Source: Caenibius tardaugens NBRC 16725 (lineage in GTDB: Bacteria > Pseudomonadota > Alphaproteobacteria > Sphingomonadales > Sphingomonadaceae). Taken from it: a DNA stretch of 64,000 nt. The translations under genes were made by a program, and so were the position numbers. Every line of letters starts with the position of its first letter. Position 1 is the stretch's first letter. The stretch spans positions 4,138,001 to 4,202,000 of the forward strand of contig NZ_CP034179.1 of the NCBI RefSeq assembly GCF_003860345.1. Direction: 5' to 3'. Below the pieces are notes generated by a model. The model had not been told where the DNA came from. It did no database searches and was given only the letters and a program-made list of their open reading frames with translations. Shown here one piece after another: positions 63,501 to 64,000 of the stretch.

Positions 63501-64000
63501 TCGATCAGACGATCGCGCTTGTCATAGGTGTAGTCCGTGCGACGCTGTTCGCTCAACCCTTCTGCTTCGATCCGGGCGATGCGATTGCCGCGCGCATCAT
63601 AGATATAGCGATTGATGACGGAGCTCGCCTGCACGGTTCCGCTGCTGGTGTAGGATGCAATCGACAGTGTTTCGGTGAGCAGCAGGCCGCGCTTGTCATA
63701 CGTAAAGACAGTGGTGCCCCCGGCAATCTTGTCCGCACTCGCCGATTTGTCGGTATGCGCGATACGGCGCCCGAAGGCGTCATAAACGAATGTCTCGAAA
63801 TAGCCTTCCGCGTCGGTAGTGCGCGTCAGTTGGCCGCGATTATCATACGCAAAACGGGTGTAGGCTTGCGTGCCGCCCATCCCCATCGCTTGCGCTTGCA
63901 GCGTCTGCGCATCGGCCAATGTCTGATCGGCGAGTGCCTGAGCGGCCTGATACTGCGCCTGTAGTGTCGCAGGATCGAATTGGGCCTGGATGATCCCTGT
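57593..64000 (-). CDS. Giant Rhs/YD-repeat polymorphic toxin with LysM module and Tox-REase-7-like tip (5' end outside window)
   Basis: The frame is open from the window edge (64000) to TGA 57595-57593, over 2,130 residues, still lacking its N terminus. From the edge to about 59930 it consists of YD repeats (many YDxxGNxxxxTxxxG units) that form the cocoon-like shell. Next come the Rhs-type core end, a LysM domain (59488-59641: SYTVRTGDNLQSIAQTVWGD in part), a basic KPPKKKGCGG segment, a hydrophobic stretch (GMILIAVVAIAVTMVATAG) and Gly/Ala-rich regions. The tip (last ~110 residues) reads GREGERAAGI, PDEITDSL and VKEVKNVKYQGWTKQLQDY, a PD-(D/E)xK pattern as in Tox-REase-7. It should cut nucleic acid in a competitor and is neutralised by the next gene. 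Confidence 0.88.
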   Translation of the reverse strand, partial: TGIIQAQFDPATLQAQYQAAQALADQTLADAQTLQAQAMGMGGTQAYTRFAYDNRGQLTRTTDAEGYFETFVYDAFGRRIAHTDKSASADKIAGGTTVFTYDKRGLLLTETLSIASYTSSGTVQASSVINRYIYDARGNRIARIEAEGLSEQRRTDYTYDKRDRLIETKGDTVSGLTISTANNTVSTVSGQPTATITYDARGNVLATVDEAGAKTVFFYDQLHRKVAEINALGAYTAYEYDANGNVTRIRVFDTTVAVPATGGTAAQAPALPAGTFRETIFTHDARGQMLSSSVLGVTTGQGSGSSWVSSTAAITTSYQYDANGNVVKATDPNGNAIWSFYNKLGRKVAQVDSANYLTSWILDFEGNVAEERRYAVAVTAPNGGATPPVGTSNAADRITQYTYDKNGNRLSETRLNVQFHNGSGAHTTGSASIAWLYNGLGQVTRRTEATGDQTNYTYDAGGRLTREVKAQGATNYFYDGTGNLSRSVQAAVNGNLARTTTYTYGACGRLASMTDAGGNVRTYAYDVAGRLVLESYVRAQATGTAITEAIGHRYDVLGRNLGQAYYTKPSSTWNLLSSGDVSSLQYNAHGDVTKIGVNGLWQQENKYDAAGRVWATNTGDGAWKYFGYDKNGNQTLAVTSAGANLAGQASITAAYGQVSGATVNGTITFYDARNLATSAKEEGRQINTGAAVELTSSRTYNAFGDVVSETNANNATVTYTYNTMGRTIAIQSPQVSITTAAGVVQNATPTENFYYDKSGRLTGKRDANGNLTRYTLLAGSGYGGASALISQEIHADGGTITTAYNAHGDAVQVTDEVGLVTTMTYDNLGRVIQMNSPGGLVDYYAYDVLGQRLSHYNSVLGSGNKELAYYDVQGRITLQRAFGGDTISTTYVWSGTIATTGMGTFGGWTETSTYANGKTTIDKSDMFERVVQHTDMGGFVTNNTYDAAGRLITAATGPTGNTSTMAYVYYNTGQLKQSSLSYTTQTYYWTGTTVVFGTQTNTVDASYTYNKVGNRLTETGSTSLNGTPTTFKSQTATYDALGRLKTWAEAGTTTAPASNISYQYDAAGNVRRSTASYYTLDATGVAATTASTQDYWFRYDTMNRLVIDRGILSGSTIVRNAQNNTSKEILYDKAGRRVNVLTTLYSPPASGSGFAIPGMYHEEREIYTYNAAGSLSQVDLGVGAVAVDATPGTPPTIPAAPTTGTKRSSFTYDAMGRVLTQQDFEADGTTVAYDRAVTYTASNAIQTETAITKRGTDTFKSVSAYDYGSGTTSALGSVLSVTSKNYKNNNDADAKDTSTVNTYVWRDGAMQNTITVDNDTGSTSNALYTTTMYYNAAGRLMSAYISDGKPRSVAYTLDENAQIVRRDETRPSSAPSAQTGSPHEVWYRFGGREMGYTGNNGTDNIAYAASIARRQQGTPSNPGTFRDGGTYAQTYADFAQSYDPINSFSQGASGGSYTVRTGDNLQSIAQTVWGDANLWYKLAEANGITGKAGLIEGQVLQLPAGVIRNAHNAGTVSPYDPAEAIGNVSPTTAPKPPKKKGCGGLGMILIAVVAIAVTMVATAGATAALSGHTFGAVFGAMTGTGAAIGSVSTAAWVAGGAIGGAIGSAVSQGVGVATGLQDKFSWKGVALAGISGAIGGYFQGLSNAAGLAAAGVKGATKLTGVAGFLSRGGITSATARGVIGNVASQGIALATGLQGKFDFAGVAAAGIGAATSSTVGARTQALGRIGSGFLSNTAGAIANAATRSAVNGENFGDNLMRAMPDVIANTIGDIISDTVVSRHTEHQSGLQERENAIVRSSDNPTAVTNPGVPNTEIVVTAQTSVSDLRQHFRTFPSYQIAKIRNSLTEGTPFVAGSAPVVQGVGNIPGGASDPASTLAGAINFYAYFSEGTFDDLGAFLLANYVAPDGSDVADVIERISRETDENDLMLAANITALHATNNPVLGQVAAGLEDVAVERWLDGGQQAAAAADSEVENIVRLNPLIDDFYFARDVIQGRASKLEIGAAVGAQALPMVGALGKRLFAAESRMARAARLGREGERAAGIIRPKVGVTINGRLRFPDEITDSLVKEVKNVKYQGWTKQLQDYADLAYERKVPFELWIRPGPPGVGTTISRNLSAAEQSKKVIFKYIGID

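Noticed and set aside
61000-63900. Regularly spaced similar motifs on the plus strand that could suggest a CRISPR or tandem DNA repeat
   Set aside because: They are the complement of degenerate YD-repeat codons; unit length and sequence vary and no spacer pattern exists.

Overview
The window looks like chromosomal DNA of a sphingomonad-type alphaproteobacterium (Novosphingobium/Sphingobium-like). The evidence is the ntrB-ntrC-ntrY-ntrX-hfq-hflX block, an Hfq made of two fused Sm domains, a fused ispDF, pyruvate dehydrogenase E1-beta carrying its own lipoyl domain, TadE/TadG-type genes, and moderately GC-rich housekeeping genes packed with ATGA overlaps.

Layout. 1-8313: tRNA-Ser, two cell-wall genes (a lytic transglycosylase with a frameshifted signal peptide and an RlpA-like SPOR lipoprotein), then a tight operon dac-tmk-holB-metG-tatD-MBL hydrolase-small membrane protein. 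8336-12777: a complete 4.4-kb temperate microvirus (Microviridae, ssDNA phage) integrated in the chromosomal dif site. It carries a capsid gene, a Tlde1/DUF2778-like L,D-transpeptidase-fold gene, a HUH replication initiator, a VP2-like protein and a 38-codon ORF, all on the minus strand, and no integrase, so host XerCD is the likely recombinase. 12786-24994: mazG, hflX, tandem-domain hfq, ntrX, ntrY, ntrC, ntrB, a frameshifted dusB, ispDF, cinA-like pncC and a COQ10/RatA gene. 24992-43148: lipA, carbonic anhydrase, NYN nuclease-like gene, TPR protein, gyrA, YhhN-like gene, trmFO, EF-hand protein, squalene/phytoene-synthase-like gene, three Tad-type genes, pdhB, pdhA, ftsB-like gene, ubiB-like kinase.

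43277-54127: a sulfur-scavenging cluster. A TauD-type dioxygenase is divergent from a TonB receptor, a second TauD-type dioxygenase, a periplasmic sulfatase with the C-S-P-T-R signature, and an SsuABC-like transporter, followed by an aminotransferase. Together these could take up sulfate esters or sulfonates, hydrolyse or oxidise them, and release sulfite/sulfate. 54223-55341 is a DUF1214 protein.

55565-64000: a polymorphic-toxin island. A very large Rhs/YD-repeat protein (5' end outside the window) carries a LysM module, a hydrophobic/glycine-rich segment and a C-terminal Tox-REase-7-like nuclease tip, followed by its overlapping HEAT-like immunity gene. A decayed IS5-family element then sits exactly on the immunity gene's stop codon, followed by a 75-residue orphan toxin tail and its own overlapping immunity-like gene.

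The most notable discovery-type content is the dif-integrated microvirus with an unusual predicted cell-wall enzyme, a candidate rolling-circle origin and a hairpin over the capsid start codon. Two genes (the transglycosylase and dusB) are each one G short in a run of five G, which could mean real lesions or a systematic sequencing error.
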